Below, in pieces: positions 18,172 to 26,343 of a DNA stretch of 64,000 nt. The position numbers and the translations under genes are program-made. Source of the DNA: Falsiroseomonas tokyonensis (GTDB lineage Bacteria > Pseudomonadota > Alphaproteobacteria > Acetobacterales > Acetobacteraceae); NCBI RefSeq assembly GCF_019024325.1, contig NZ_JAFNJS010000004.1:1-64000 (forward strand), written 5' to 3'. The notes beneath the pieces are model-generated. The model saw nothing but the letters and a program-made list of their open reading frames with translations, searched no databases and had not been told where the DNA came from. Position 1 is the stretch's first letter, and every line of letters begins with the position of its first letter.

Positions 18172-19017
18172 ATGTTCGCCAACCATGCCTGGCGCGGCCT
18201 GCTGCCGGCCGCCTGCCTGCTGCTGGGCCTCGCCAGCGCCGCCACCGCGGCCAATCTCACCCTCGATGACGGCACGCGGCGCGTCGAGCTCGACACCGCC
18301 GCGCTGCTGGCCCGGCCGGATCGGGCGGAGGTCGCGATCGAGCGCGACAATGCCTATCGCGGCCCGATGCGCTACCAGGCCGTGCCGCTCTCCGCGCTGC
18401 TGCAAGACTTCCCCGCCACGGATCCCGAGGCGACGCTGGAGGCCGCGGCCACCGATGGTTTTGCGGCGCAGATCCCGCTCGCCACCGCCCGCGCCACCGG
18501 CCCCGGCGCCGCGCGCGCCTGGCTGGCGATCGAGCCGCCCGAGGCCGCCTGGCCCAGCCTGCCGGGCAAGCCGGTCTCCGCCGGGCCCTTCTACATCGTC
18601 TGGGAAAGGCCGGCGCTGTCCGGCGTCTCGCCGGAATACTGGGCCTACCAGGTCGCGGCGCTGCGCTACGTCGCCTCCCCGGCGCGGCGCTGGCCGCAGA
18701 TGGTGGTGGATGCGGCGCTGCCGGCGGATCATCCGGCACGCCTCGGCCAGGGCGTCTATACGGCGGTCTGCCTGTCCTGCCACCGGATCAACGGCGCGGG
18801 CTCGGCCGATATGGGCCCCGACCTGAACCGGCCGATGAGCCCGGTGGAGTATTTCCAGCCCCAGGCGCTGCGGCGCTACATCCGCAACCCGTCCAGTGTG
18901 CGGACTTGGCCCGACCAGAAGATGCCGGGCTTTTCCGTCGAGCAGATCAGCGAGGCGCAGCTGGACGGTCTGATCGCCTATCTGGAGCACATGGCCGCGC
19001 GCCGCCCGGCCCCGTGA
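18172..19017 (+). CDS. Exported monoheme cytochrome c with molybdopterin-oxidoreductase-like N-terminal domain
   Basis: The 281-aa protein starts with a signal peptide ending at TAA (LLPAACLLLGLASAATA). Residues 30 to about 180 resemble the small sulfite-oxidase-type fold (RVELDTAALLARP, VPLSALL, FYIVWERP). Residues 190-275 are a class I cytochrome c with heme motif C200-L-S-C-H and a likely axial Met in KMPGF. It would be a periplasmic electron carrier. The gene follows the Bug receptor by 101 nt on the same strand and may be separately expressed. The cytochrome domain is certain; the N-terminal fold is my reading of a weak pattern. Confidence 0.78.
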   Translation: MFANHAWRGLLPAACLLLGLASAATAANLTLDDGTRRVELDTAALLARPDRAEVAIERDNAYRGPMRYQAVPLSALLQDFPATDPEATLEAAATDGFAAQIPLATARATGPGAARAWLAIEPPEAAWPSLPGKPVSAGPFYIVWERPALSGVSPEYWAYQVAALRYVASPARRWPQMVVDAALPADHPARLGQGVYTAVCLSCHRINGAGSADMGPDLNRPMSPVEYFQPQALRRYIRNPSSVRTWPDQKMPGFSVEQISEAQLDGLIAYLEHMAARRPAP

Positions 19018-19033
19018 GGGGCCGGGGGCGGTT

Positions 19034-20008
19034 CTACTCCGCCTTGATGTTGTTGGCGCGGATCACGGCGCCCCACTTCTCCAGCTCGCTGCGCATGAAG
19101 GCGCCGAATTCCTCGCGGCTGTTGCCGCCCGGCATGGCGCCCTGGCCGTCCAACTGGCGGCGCACCTCCGGGTCGTTCAGCGCCCCGGCCACAGCGCGGT
19201 GCAGCGCGACCAGGATCGGCTCCGGCGTGCGGGCGGGCGCGACGAAGCCGTGCCAGTTGCTGGCATCCACCGCCGGCAGGCCCACCTCGCGCATCGTCGG
19301 CACGTCCGGGATCCAGGACAGGCGCTCCGCCGTGCCCACCGCCAGGGCCCGCATGGTGCCGCCGCGGATATGGCCGAGCAGCACGGGCAAGTCGGCGAAG
19401 CCCAGCTGCACCTCATTGGTCAGGATGGCGGTGGAGAGCGCGCCGCCCGAGCGGTAGGAGATATGGACGATGTCGATCCCCGCCGCCGCGCGCAGCTGTT
19501 CCGCCGCCAGGTGAGGCATGCTGCCGGACCCGGTGGAGCCGAAGTTCAGCGCGCCCGGCCGTGCCTTGGCGGCGGCGATCAGCTCCTGGATGGTCTGGAA
19601 GCCCGCCGCCACCGGCACCACCAGCGGCTCCGGCACCAGCACGCCGAGGGTGATGGGCGCCAGGTCGGTCAGCGGGTTGTAGGGCGTGCCGCGGTCCAGG
19701 CCCGGGGAGATGGCCAGCGCCCCGGCGCTGCCCATGCCGAAGACATAGCCATCGGGCGCGGCGCGGGCGATGACATCCACGCCCGTCACGCCGCCGGCAC
19801 CGGCGCGGTTGTCCACCACCACCGGCTGGCCCAGCGTCGCCGAGATCTTCGGCACCAGGATGCGGGCAACGATGTCGCTGGGGCCGCCGGGGCCGAAGGG
19901 CACCACAAGGCGGATCGGCCGGTCCGGCCGCCAGTCGGCGGGCTGCGCCATGGCAGGCAAGACCGTCAGGGCGCTAAGCATCGCGCCGAGGGCAAGGCGT
20001 CGGTTCAT
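19034..20008 (-). CDS. Bug-family tripartite tricarboxylate transporter substrate-binding protein
   Basis: The 324-aa protein has a signal peptide (RLALGAMLSALTVLPAMA), then RPIRLVVPFGPGGPSDIVAR, VDNRAGAGGVTGVDVIARA and ISYRSGGA, typical of Bug/TctC receptors. It is the last of four genes (IclR, carboxymuconolactone decarboxylase-like, amidohydrolase, Bug), and its ATG overlaps the amidohydrolase stop by 4 bp. This coupling suggests that the ligand is a substrate or precursor for those enzymes. It converges with the cytochrome gene, leaving 16 nt between stops. Confidence 0.92.
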   Translation of the reverse strand: MNRRLALGAMLSALTVLPAMAQPADWRPDRPIRLVVPFGPGGPSDIVARILVPKISATLGQPVVVDNRAGAGGVTGVDVIARAAPDGYVFGMGSAGALAISPGLDRGTPYNPLTDLAPITLGVLVPEPLVVPVAAGFQTIQELIAAAKARPGALNFGSTGSGSMPHLAAEQLRAAAGIDIVHISYRSGGALSTAILTNEVQLGFADLPVLLGHIRGGTMRALAVGTAERLSWIPDVPTMREVGLPAVDASNWHGFVAPARTPEPILVALHRAVAGALNDPEVRRQLDGQGAMPGGNSREEFGAFMRSELEKWGAVIRANNIKAE

Positions 20009-21045
20009 GTGTTTCCTCCTTCGTTGAATGGCAGGCGGTAGAAGCGGGTGGCGCTGCGCCAGAACAGGTCGGCCTTCTCGGCCGCGTTGGCGCCCTGGGC
20101 CAGGCGCTTGAAGGCGTTCCAGCCGGCGGCATAGCCGTAGCCGCCCTTGTCGACCGGGAAGTTGCTCTCGAACATGCAGCGCCCGGTGCCGAAGACCTGG
20201 ATGCAGGTTTCGATCCAGGGACGCCAGGCCTCGGCGAGCTGGGCCGAAGAGGGCGCCGTCTCGCCCGTCTCGAAGCCGAAGCCCGGCAGCCGCATGCCGA
20301 GCCCGCCAAGCTTTACCATCACATTCGGGCAGCTCGCGAGGTCGCGCATATGACGCGACCATTCGCCAAAGACCTCGTCCCGCCTGCCGGCGTAGCGGCC
20401 GATTCCCAAAATGCCGCCGCAGTGGTCGAGCACGATGGGCGTTTCGGGAAAGGCGCGCGCCAGCGAAGTCAGGCGCGGGATCTGGGGGAAATACAGCCAG
20501 GCATCGTAGCTGAGGCCGAGCGGCGCGAGCTGCGCAAAGCCGGCGCGGAATTCGGCAGAATCCAGCATATCCTCGGCCGGCTGATAGGCCGGGTTCAGCA
20601 TGGCCGGGTCCGGGTCCCAGGTGGCGATGTGGCGGATGCCGCGGAAGCGGTCGCCGCCGGCGCGCAGATGCGCCTCCAGCACCGGCCGCACGGCCTCGCC
20701 CAGCCGGAGATCCGCGAAGCCGACGATGCCGGCGCAGACCCGCACATCGCCGTAGCCGCCGCTGGCGCACATGGCGGCGACGCCATTGGCGAATTCCGTC
20801 TCGCCCACCGGCTGCATTTCCACCGGCCCGGCGGCGCGGTGCATGGCGCGGGCCTGGACGAAGACGGTGGCGCGCACGTCATGGCCGCTGCGGATGTCGG
20901 CCAGCATCTCATCCAGCAGATAGCGCCAGCCGGGCCGGTCCCAGAGGTGGTGGTGCGGATCGACGATCAGCTGGCCCGGGTCGAGGATCTCTTCCTGGTT
21001 CGTCGCGAGCCAGTCCTCGCGGACGCCGATGTAATGCGTGCTCAT
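20005..21045 (-). CDS. Amidohydrolase family protein (TIM-barrel, 2-pyrone-4,6-dicarboxylate lactonase-like)
   Basis: The 346-aa protein belongs to the Amidohydrolase_2 family. It has the N-terminal metal motif DPHHHLWDRPGW, a central HCGGILG and FESNFPVDKG near the end, the sites that provide the HxH, His and Asp ligands or acid-base residues in this group. Relatives hydrolyse lactones such as 2-pyrone-4,6-dicarboxylate or act as decarboxylases. It overlaps both neighbours by 4 bp. Operon context with an IclR regulator and a carboxymuconolactone decarboxylase-like protein points to ring-cleavage product metabolism. Confidence 0.87.
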   Translation of the reverse strand: MSTHYIGVREDWLATNQEEILDPGQLIVDPHHHLWDRPGWRYLLDEMLADIRSGHDVRATVFVQARAMHRAAGPVEMQPVGETEFANGVAAMCASGGYGDVRVCAGIVGFADLRLGEAVRPVLEAHLRAGGDRFRGIRHIATWDPDPAMLNPAYQPAEDMLDSAEFRAGFAQLAPLGLSYDAWLYFPQIPRLTSLARAFPETPIVLDHCGGILGIGRYAGRRDEVFGEWSRHMRDLASCPNVMVKLGGLGMRLPGFGFETGETAPSSAQLAEAWRPWIETCIQVFGTGRCMFESNFPVDKGGYGYAAGWNAFKRLAQGANAAEKADLFWRSATRFYRLPFNEGGNT

Positions 21046-21593
21046 GCGGCGTCTCCCAGCTCGGGGGCACGGGCGTCCGGCAGGCCGATCTCGAAGGCGT
21101 TCAGGGTCAGCGCGACCATGGAATAGTAGCCGAGCAACGCCACCAGCTCGACCAGGCCGCGCTCGCCCAGCACGGCGGTCGCCTGGTCGTGCAGCGCCTG
21201 GGGTAGCCGCGCCGTGCCAATCAGGGTGCGGGCCACGTCGTACACCGCGCGTTCGCGGTCATCAGCCAGCGTGGGTTCGCGCCGCGCGGCGATCGCCTCG
21301 ACCACCGCCGGGTCCATGCCGGCCTTCAGCCCCTCCCGCTTATGCACCGTCCATTCGTAATGCGAGGTCCAGTGGCGCGCGCAGACCAGGATGGCCAGTT
21401 CGCTCAGCTTCGGCTCCAGCGTGGTCTGGTAGCGCAGCAGCTCGCCCAGCTTCTGCGCGCGGCGGGCGAGTTCCGGGTTGCGGATCCAGGCGATCATCGG
21501 CGCCGGCACCCGGCCGCGGATGCCGGAGGCCGCTTCGGCGCAGGCCTCGGCCTGCTCCGGCGTGGGGTCGGCGGGCAGGGTCAATCGGGCCAT
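21042..21593 (-). CDS. Carboxymuconolactone decarboxylase family protein
   Basis: The 183-aa protein fits the AhpD/carboxymuconolactone decarboxylase family: NPELARRAQKLGELLRY, LSELAILVCARHWTSHYEW and VHKREGLKAGMDPAVVEAI. It has a single cysteine in the CARHW motif, not the CxxC of peroxidase-type AhpD proteins, so a decarboxylase or unknown role is more likely than peroxide reduction. It overlaps the IclR gene by 1 bp and the amidohydrolase by 4 bp. It may work with the amidohydrolase on a lactone intermediate. Confidence 0.87.
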   Translation of the reverse strand: MARLTLPADPTPEQAEACAEAASGIRGRVPAPMIAWIRNPELARRAQKLGELLRYQTTLEPKLSELAILVCARHWTSHYEWTVHKREGLKAGMDPAVVEAIAARREPTLADDRERAVYDVARTLIGTARLPQALHDQATAVLGERGLVELVALLGYYSMVALTLNAFEIGLPDARAPELGDAA

Positions 21594-22348
21594 CAGGTCT
21601 CTCCCAGGTTCCGGATCGGCGTCGGATCGCCACCGAGGGACGCGGTCACGGCCAGCGCCTCCCGCAGCACCAGCGTGGCGGAGAGCCGCTCCGCCGCCGC
21701 ATCGAAGCGATAGAGCGGCATGGTCAGGCCGATGGAGCCGGCCAGCAGCCCGCCGGCACCCAGCACCGGCGCGGCGATGGCAGCCACATCCTGCAGCCTT
21801 TCGCCACGGCTGATGATCGGCAGGCGCGGTCGCTCGGCGCCCTCCAGCGCCAGCAGCGCGCGGCCATGCGCGCCGATGCCGAGCGGCTGCGCCTCCCCGA
21901 CCCTGGCAAAGTCGCGCACGGGATGCGGGCTTTCCAGGCGGAACAGGCAGCGCCTGCGGTCGCCGTCGCGGACGAAAAAGGTGGCGCTCTCGCCGCTCTC
22001 GGCGCGCAGCCGTTCCAGCGCCGGCGGCACATGGTCATCGAGCCGCAGCATGCGCCGGAACCGCTCCCCCAGCAGTAGCAGGGTGGGGCCCAGCACATAG
22101 CCGCCGGTTGGCAGGCGCTTGACGAAGCCATGGCTTTCCAGCGTGCCGAGCAGCCGCAGCGCCGTGGTCAGGTGCAGCCCGCTGCGCCGGGCGAGATCGG
22201 CCAGCGGCAGTGGCCCGTCGCCCTCATGGAAGGCGTCGAGCAGCGCGAGCGCCCGATCCACCGCACGCACATTGCCCTCCGCCGCGTCGGGCGCGGCGTC
22301 TGGCGCGGCGCTTGGCGGGGGCGCGGGCAGGTCTTTGGGCTTCCTCAC
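21593..22348 (-). CDS. IclR-family transcriptional regulator
   Basis: The 251-aa protein has an N-terminal winged helix (about residues 27-90, VRAVDRALALLDAF...LADLARRSGLHLTTALRLL) and a C-terminal effector-binding domain (about 100-245), as in IclR regulators of aromatic and carboxylic acid catabolism. It is the first gene of the operon and overlaps the next by 1 bp, so it probably controls its own operon and perhaps the SDR gene that diverges 94 bp away. The N-terminal 25 residues are a Pro/Ala-rich extension. The effector is unknown. Confidence 0.92.
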   Translation of the reverse strand: MRKPKDLPAPPPSAAPDAAPDAAEGNVRAVDRALALLDAFHEGDGPLPLADLARRSGLHLTTALRLLGTLESHGFVKRLPTGGYVLGPTLLLLGERFRRMLRLDDHVPPALERLRAESGESATFFVRDGDRRRCLFRLESPHPVRDFARVGEAQPLGIGAHGRALLALEGAERPRLPIISRGERLQDVAAIAAPVLGAGGLLAGSIGLTMPLYRFDAAAERLSATLVLREALAVTASLGGDPTPIRNLGET

Positions 22349-22442
22349 CCCTCGACCTTAGCGATCTTATCCGCAGCATGGAAGCCTGTTGCACCAGGTG
22401 GAGAAGATCGCTATCGCGACCGCACCCATCGGAGGCCCGCGC

Positions 22443-23243
22443 ATGTCCGCCCGTTTCGCCAACAAGATCGTCCTCGTCACCGGCGCCGGCTCCGTCGGCA
22501 CCGGCTGGGGCAATGGCCGCGGCATCGCGGTGGGCTTCGCCCGCGAAGGCGCCACCGTCATCGGCGTCGATCGCGACCTGACCGCGATGGAGGAAACGGC
22601 GCAGCGCGTGGCGGAGGTGCAGGGCGTCTTCCACCCCTTCGAGTGCAACGTGACGGACAGCGCCGCGATCCAGAAGCTGGTCGCCGGCATCGTCGCCGAT
22701 CACGGCCGCATCGACATCCTGGTGAACAATGTCGGCGGCTCCGCCGCCGGCGGCCCCGTGGAAATGGCCGAGGAGGTCTGGGACGCGCAGATCGACCACA
22801 ACCTGAAGAGCGTCTTCCTGACCTGCAAGCACGTGATCCCGGTGATGGAGGCGGCCGGTGGCGGCGCCATCGTCAACCTGGCCTCCACCAGCGGCATCCG
22901 CTGGACCGGCGCGGCGCAGGTCGCCTATGCGGCGTCCAAGGCCGGCGTCATCCAGTTCTCCCGCGTCGTCGCCATCCAATACGCCACCAAGGGAATCCGG
23001 GCGAATACCGTGGTGCCCGGGCAGATGCACACGCCGATGGTGGAGGTGCGGCTGGCCGGCCAGCGCGCCGGTGGCGATGTGGATGCGCTGATCAAGCAGC
23101 GCCTGGCGCGCATCCCGCTGGGCTTCGCCGGCGATGGGCGGGACACGGCGAATGCCGTGCTGTTCCTGGCCTCGGAGGAAGCGCGCTTCATCACCGGCAC
23201 GGAGCTGGTGGTGGATGGCGGCATGTCCGTCCGCTGCGGCTAG
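22443..23243 (+). CDS. SDR family oxidoreductase
   Basis: The 266-aa short-chain dehydrogenase has a slightly extended glycine motif (TGAGSVGTGWGNGRG), then NNVGG, a catalytic serine in STSG, YAASK and the usual LVVDGG near the end. Insertions of this kind in the glycine loop are seen in a subset of SDRs. The ATG at 22443 is chosen over 22389 because MSARFANKIVLVTG gives the normal start-to-motif distance. It diverges from the IclR operon and may be co-regulated by it. A perfect hairpin follows 1 nt after its stop. Confidence 0.88.
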   Translation: MSARFANKIVLVTGAGSVGTGWGNGRGIAVGFAREGATVIGVDRDLTAMEETAQRVAEVQGVFHPFECNVTDSAAIQKLVAGIVADHGRIDILVNNVGGSAAGGPVEMAEEVWDAQIDHNLKSVFLTCKHVIPVMEAAGGGAIVNLASTSGIRWTGAAQVAYAASKAGVIQFSRVVAIQYATKGIRANTVVPGQMHTPMVEVRLAGQRAGGDVDALIKQRLARIPLGFAGDGRDTANAVLFLASEEARFITGTELVVDGGMSVRCG

Positions 23244-23244
23244 A

Positions 23245-23278
23245 GCTGTTTCACCGAAAGCGAAGACGGTGAAACAGC
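23245..23278. repeat. Perfect 12-bp inverted repeat after the SDR gene
   Basis: GCTGTTTCACCG at 23245-23256 pairs perfectly with CGGTGAAACAGC at 23267-23278 around a 10-nt loop. It begins 2 nt after the SDR stop and faces the convergent sensor kinase gene that ends at 23359. There is no T-run on either side, so it is not a classical intrinsic terminator. It may stabilise 3' ends of both transcripts or be a repetitive extragenic palindrome. Confidence 0.75.
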
Positions 23279-23358
23279 GCCAGCTCACTGTCTTGCCGCG
23301 TTTTCCGAGTCGCCTTGCGAAGCCGCAAGGCTTGAAAACGCTCAAGGGCGCGGCAGGC

Positions 23359-25881
23359 TCAGCCCGCCGCCTGCACCCGCGAAAGCGGCAGCCAGGCCTG
23401 CCAGAGCAGCCCCTCCGACGGCCAGTCGGTGGCGATGCGGCCGCCCAGCTGCCGCACCACCGTCGCCTCGATGAGGGAGGTGCCGAAGCCGCGCCGCATC
23501 GGCGCCGCGGCGGGGGGCGGGCCGCCTGACTCGGCCCAGCACAGGTGCAGCTGGCTGCCGCCGGCGCCCTCCTCCACCGACCAGCTGATCTCCAGCCGCC
23601 CGGTCGGGCTGGCCAGCGCGCCGTGCTTGGCGGCATTGGTCGCCAGCTCGTGGCAGGTCATCGCCACGGCCTGCACCGCGGCCGGGGACAGGGCCAGCTT
23701 GGGCCCGCTGCAGCGGGCGGCGGGGCCGGCCGCGCCGAGGAAGGGGGCCAACTCCCCCTCCAGCACCTCGCGCAGCTGCGCGCCCTTCCACTTGCCAAGC
23801 GCCAGCAGCGTATGCGCCCTCGCCAGCGCCATGACACGGCCCTCGATCGCCTTGGCGAAGGCCGCCGGGTCGTCGCGCGGGGTCAGCCGCAGCGCGGCCT
23901 GCACCACCGCCAGGGCGTTCTTGGCGCGATGGTCCACCTCCCGCGACAGCAGCTTCTGGCGGTCCTCCGCCTCCCGCCGCGCCGTCACGTCCTGGGTGGT
24001 CCCGATCAGCCGCAAGGCCTCGCCCGTCTCCGGGTCGCGCTCCACCGCCTGGCCGTGGCTTTCCACCCAGCGCCACTGGCCGTCCGGCCGCAGGAAGCGA
24101 TATTCCACCCGATAGCGTTCGGACTCGCCGCGGCGCACCTGCTCCACCGCCACGGTCAGCCGCTCGCGATCCTCCGGATGCAGCCGGTCGCGCCAGGACG
24201 GATAGGCGCCGAACTGCGCCTCGGAGCCGAAGCCCAGGATCTCCAGCATCCGCGGCGTGCGCACGGCATGGCCCTGGCGCAGATCCACCTCCCAGGCGCC
24301 GAGCTCCGCCGCCTCCAGCGCCAGGCGCAGGCGTTCTTCGCTGTCGCGCAGCGCCTGCTCGGCCTGCTTCAGCGCGGTGACATCGACATGCGCGCCGATC
24401 ATCCGCAGCACCCGCCCTTCTGCGTCACGCTCGATCTCAGCCCGGGCCGAGACCCAGCGTGTGCCGAAGGGGGTCAGCACCCGGTAGTCCTGCGCATAGT
24501 CGGTCTGCGTCGCCCCCGGCGCCATGACCGATTCGAAATAGGCGGCGGCGCGGGCGCGATCCTGCGGATGCACATGAGCGAGCCAGGTCGCGTAGCTGCC
24601 GGGGCTCGATTCGGCCGGGGCCCCGAGCAGGTCCATGTATTCGGCCGAGCGGCGGCTTTCGCCGGTGCGGAAGTCGATCATGAAGCCGCCGACGCGGCCG
24701 ATGCGCTGCACCCGGCGCAGTTCCTGCTCTCCCTCCCGCAGCGCCGCCTCGGCCGCGGCCACGGCGCGGCGCAGGCGCTCGAATTCCGAAACCCGGGCCG
24801 GCGGCGCCTCCGGCGCCTCATCCGGCGTGGTCCGGCCCTCGGCCACCGCCTCCGCCCGTGCCACCAGCGCCTCCACCGGGCGCAGCAGGCGGCGTGTCAG
24901 CGCCGCGGCCAGCGCCAGGCCAAGCAGCAGGGCCAGCGCCGCGCCGCCGCCCAGCCGCAGCAGGGCGCGGCGCATCGCCTCACGGAAGATCGCCTCCGGC
25001 TCATTCACCCAGACCAGCCAGCCGGGTGCGCTGGCCACGGCGTGGTAGGCGGTGCGGATGGCGGAGCCGTCGGCCAGGCTGCGGCCCTGCAGGATGCCCT
25101 GCGGGCCCAGTTCCCGCTCCGGCCGCGGCGGGCGCAGCCGGCCGACCAGGTCCTCGTCCTGCCGCGAATGCCCGATGAAGGCGCCCTGCCCATCCGTGAG
25201 GGCCGCGGCGCCGCGGCCATCGAGGCCCCGGCTGGCCAGCAGTTGAGAGAGGCGGGCGGGCAGCAGCGGCATGCCGGCCACGCGCCAGACCACGCCCTCG
25301 CGCAGCATCGGCACCAGGACGAAGGCCACCATCTGGCCCGAGACTCGGCCGCGCGCCAGGTCGGTGACAACCGGACGGCCGGTGAAGAACACCTGCTCCA
25401 CCCAGCGGCCGCCGCCGCCCGGCCCCAGCGCGCCGCCCGGCCCCAGCACGCCGGTATGCATCGCGCCGCCCTGCGGATTGGTATGCAGCACCGGGGCGCC
25501 GCCACGATCGAAGATCACCACCCAGCCGCCGAAGGCCCGGCCGGTATTGCGCGCCAGAGCCGCGAGGGCCTCCGCATTCTCGCCGGGCGAGGCCGCCAGC
25601 ACCGTCAGCGCCGCCATATGGCCCGCGATATGACTGTCGATCGCCGCCGCCAGGGCCCGGGCGGTCTCCATCAGCCGCGCTTCCTCGGCAGCGACGCGGC
25701 CGCGCACCGCGTCCCAGGCCGCGGCCGCGGCAAAGGCCAGCGCCGGCAGCAGCACCGCCAGCACCAACGCGACCAGATGCAACCGCAGGGCAAAGGGCCG
25801 GCCGCTGGAATGCGAGGCCGGGCTGCGCAGTGGCTGTCGGGCCGTCTGCGGCATTTTGCCGCGGGTCCGATCCTGATTCAT
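23359..25881 (-). CDS. PAS-domain sensor histidine kinase, HWE family
   Basis: The 840-aa protein begins with a transmembrane helix (about 30-55), a periplasmic sensor domain to about 305, a second helix (LLRLGGGAALALLLGLALAA) and a cytoplasmic linker. Two PAS/PAC units follow (about 390-510 and 515-635), each with WRWVE or WVSAR features. The kinase domain has the H-box REVDHRAKN, the N-box HELATNAAKHGAL and CWAES, which is the WxE motif of HWE kinases. Such kinases sense light, redox or ligands and often signal through PhyR-type or single-domain receivers. No response regulator is adjacent, so it is an orphan kinase here. Confidence 0.9.
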   Translation of the reverse strand: MNQDRTRGKMPQTARQPLRSPASHSSGRPFALRLHLVALVLAVLLPALAFAAAAAWDAVRGRVAAEEARLMETARALAAAIDSHIAGHMAALTVLAASPGENAEALAALARNTGRAFGGWVVIFDRGGAPVLHTNPQGGAMHTGVLGPGGALGPGGGGRWVEQVFFTGRPVVTDLARGRVSGQMVAFVLVPMLREGVVWRVAGMPLLPARLSQLLASRGLDGRGAAALTDGQGAFIGHSRQDEDLVGRLRPPRPERELGPQGILQGRSLADGSAIRTAYHAVASAPGWLVWVNEPEAIFREAMRRALLRLGGGAALALLLGLALAAALTRRLLRPVEALVARAEAVAEGRTTPDEAPEAPPARVSEFERLRRAVAAAEAALREGEQELRRVQRIGRVGGFMIDFRTGESRRSAEYMDLLGAPAESSPGSYATWLAHVHPQDRARAAAYFESVMAPGATQTDYAQDYRVLTPFGTRWVSARAEIERDAEGRVLRMIGAHVDVTALKQAEQALRDSEERLRLALEAAELGAWEVDLRQGHAVRTPRMLEILGFGSEAQFGAYPSWRDRLHPEDRERLTVAVEQVRRGESERYRVEYRFLRPDGQWRWVESHGQAVERDPETGEALRLIGTTQDVTARREAEDRQKLLSREVDHRAKNALAVVQAALRLTPRDDPAAFAKAIEGRVMALARAHTLLALGKWKGAQLREVLEGELAPFLGAAGPAARCSGPKLALSPAAVQAVAMTCHELATNAAKHGALASPTGRLEISWSVEEGAGGSQLHLCWAESGGPPPAAAPMRRGFGTSLIEATVVRQLGGRIATDWPSEGLLWQAWLPLSRVQAAG

Positions 25882-26122
25882 CCAGCGAAGCTAGCAAAGT
25901 TGCGTGGTCGGAGCGAATGTAACCGTCGCGTCGCGGCGCGGCCCCCCGGCGGCGCTTCGACCCGGCGGAGGACAGCTTGCTGTCCTTCCCCTCCGACCGG
26001 CCGGCGCCAATCTGCGCCATATGGACGGCATGGCGGGCGAGGCCTGGGGCGGGGAAAGCGGCGCCGACCGCATGGTGCAAATCGAATACGGGCTTTGATC
26101 CGCGGCCTTCTGCTGCTGCTGG

Positions 26123-26343
26123 CGCTGCCTGGCGGGGGTGCCGGGCCGGCGCATCGGCGGCGACCCCGCCTTCGGCTATTCGCCCGCGCCGGAACAGGCG
26201 GGCGCCAGCTGGGACCGCGGCCGGCTGATGCGCTCCTGGCCGATCCGGAAGAAATGTTCCCCGGCACCTGCATGGGCGCCAAAGGCCAAGCACGGCCAGC
26301 AGAGCGCGCGGCCGTGGCGGATCTTCTTCAATCCGTCAGGTAG
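26123..26343 (+). pseudogene. Decayed class I cytochrome c, C-terminal part
   Basis: Two adjoining frames together read like the C-terminal half of a small soluble cytochrome c. The first gives GVPGRRIGGDPAFGYSPA and SWDRGRL, up to about 26227. The second gives DALLADPEEMFPGTCMGAK and RAAVADLLQSV to the TAG at 26341. Cytochromes c of the mitochondrial/c2 type have GR...F.YS.A...W....L..YL.DP....PGTKM in this order. Restoring one G at about 26227 (CTGATGCG to CTGGATGCG) joins the frames. No CxxCH heme motif is found upstream, so the 5' half is lost or scrambled. A hydrophobic stretch encoded from 26095 may be a remnant signal peptide. It overlaps the convergent peptidase gene end. Confidence 0.7.
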
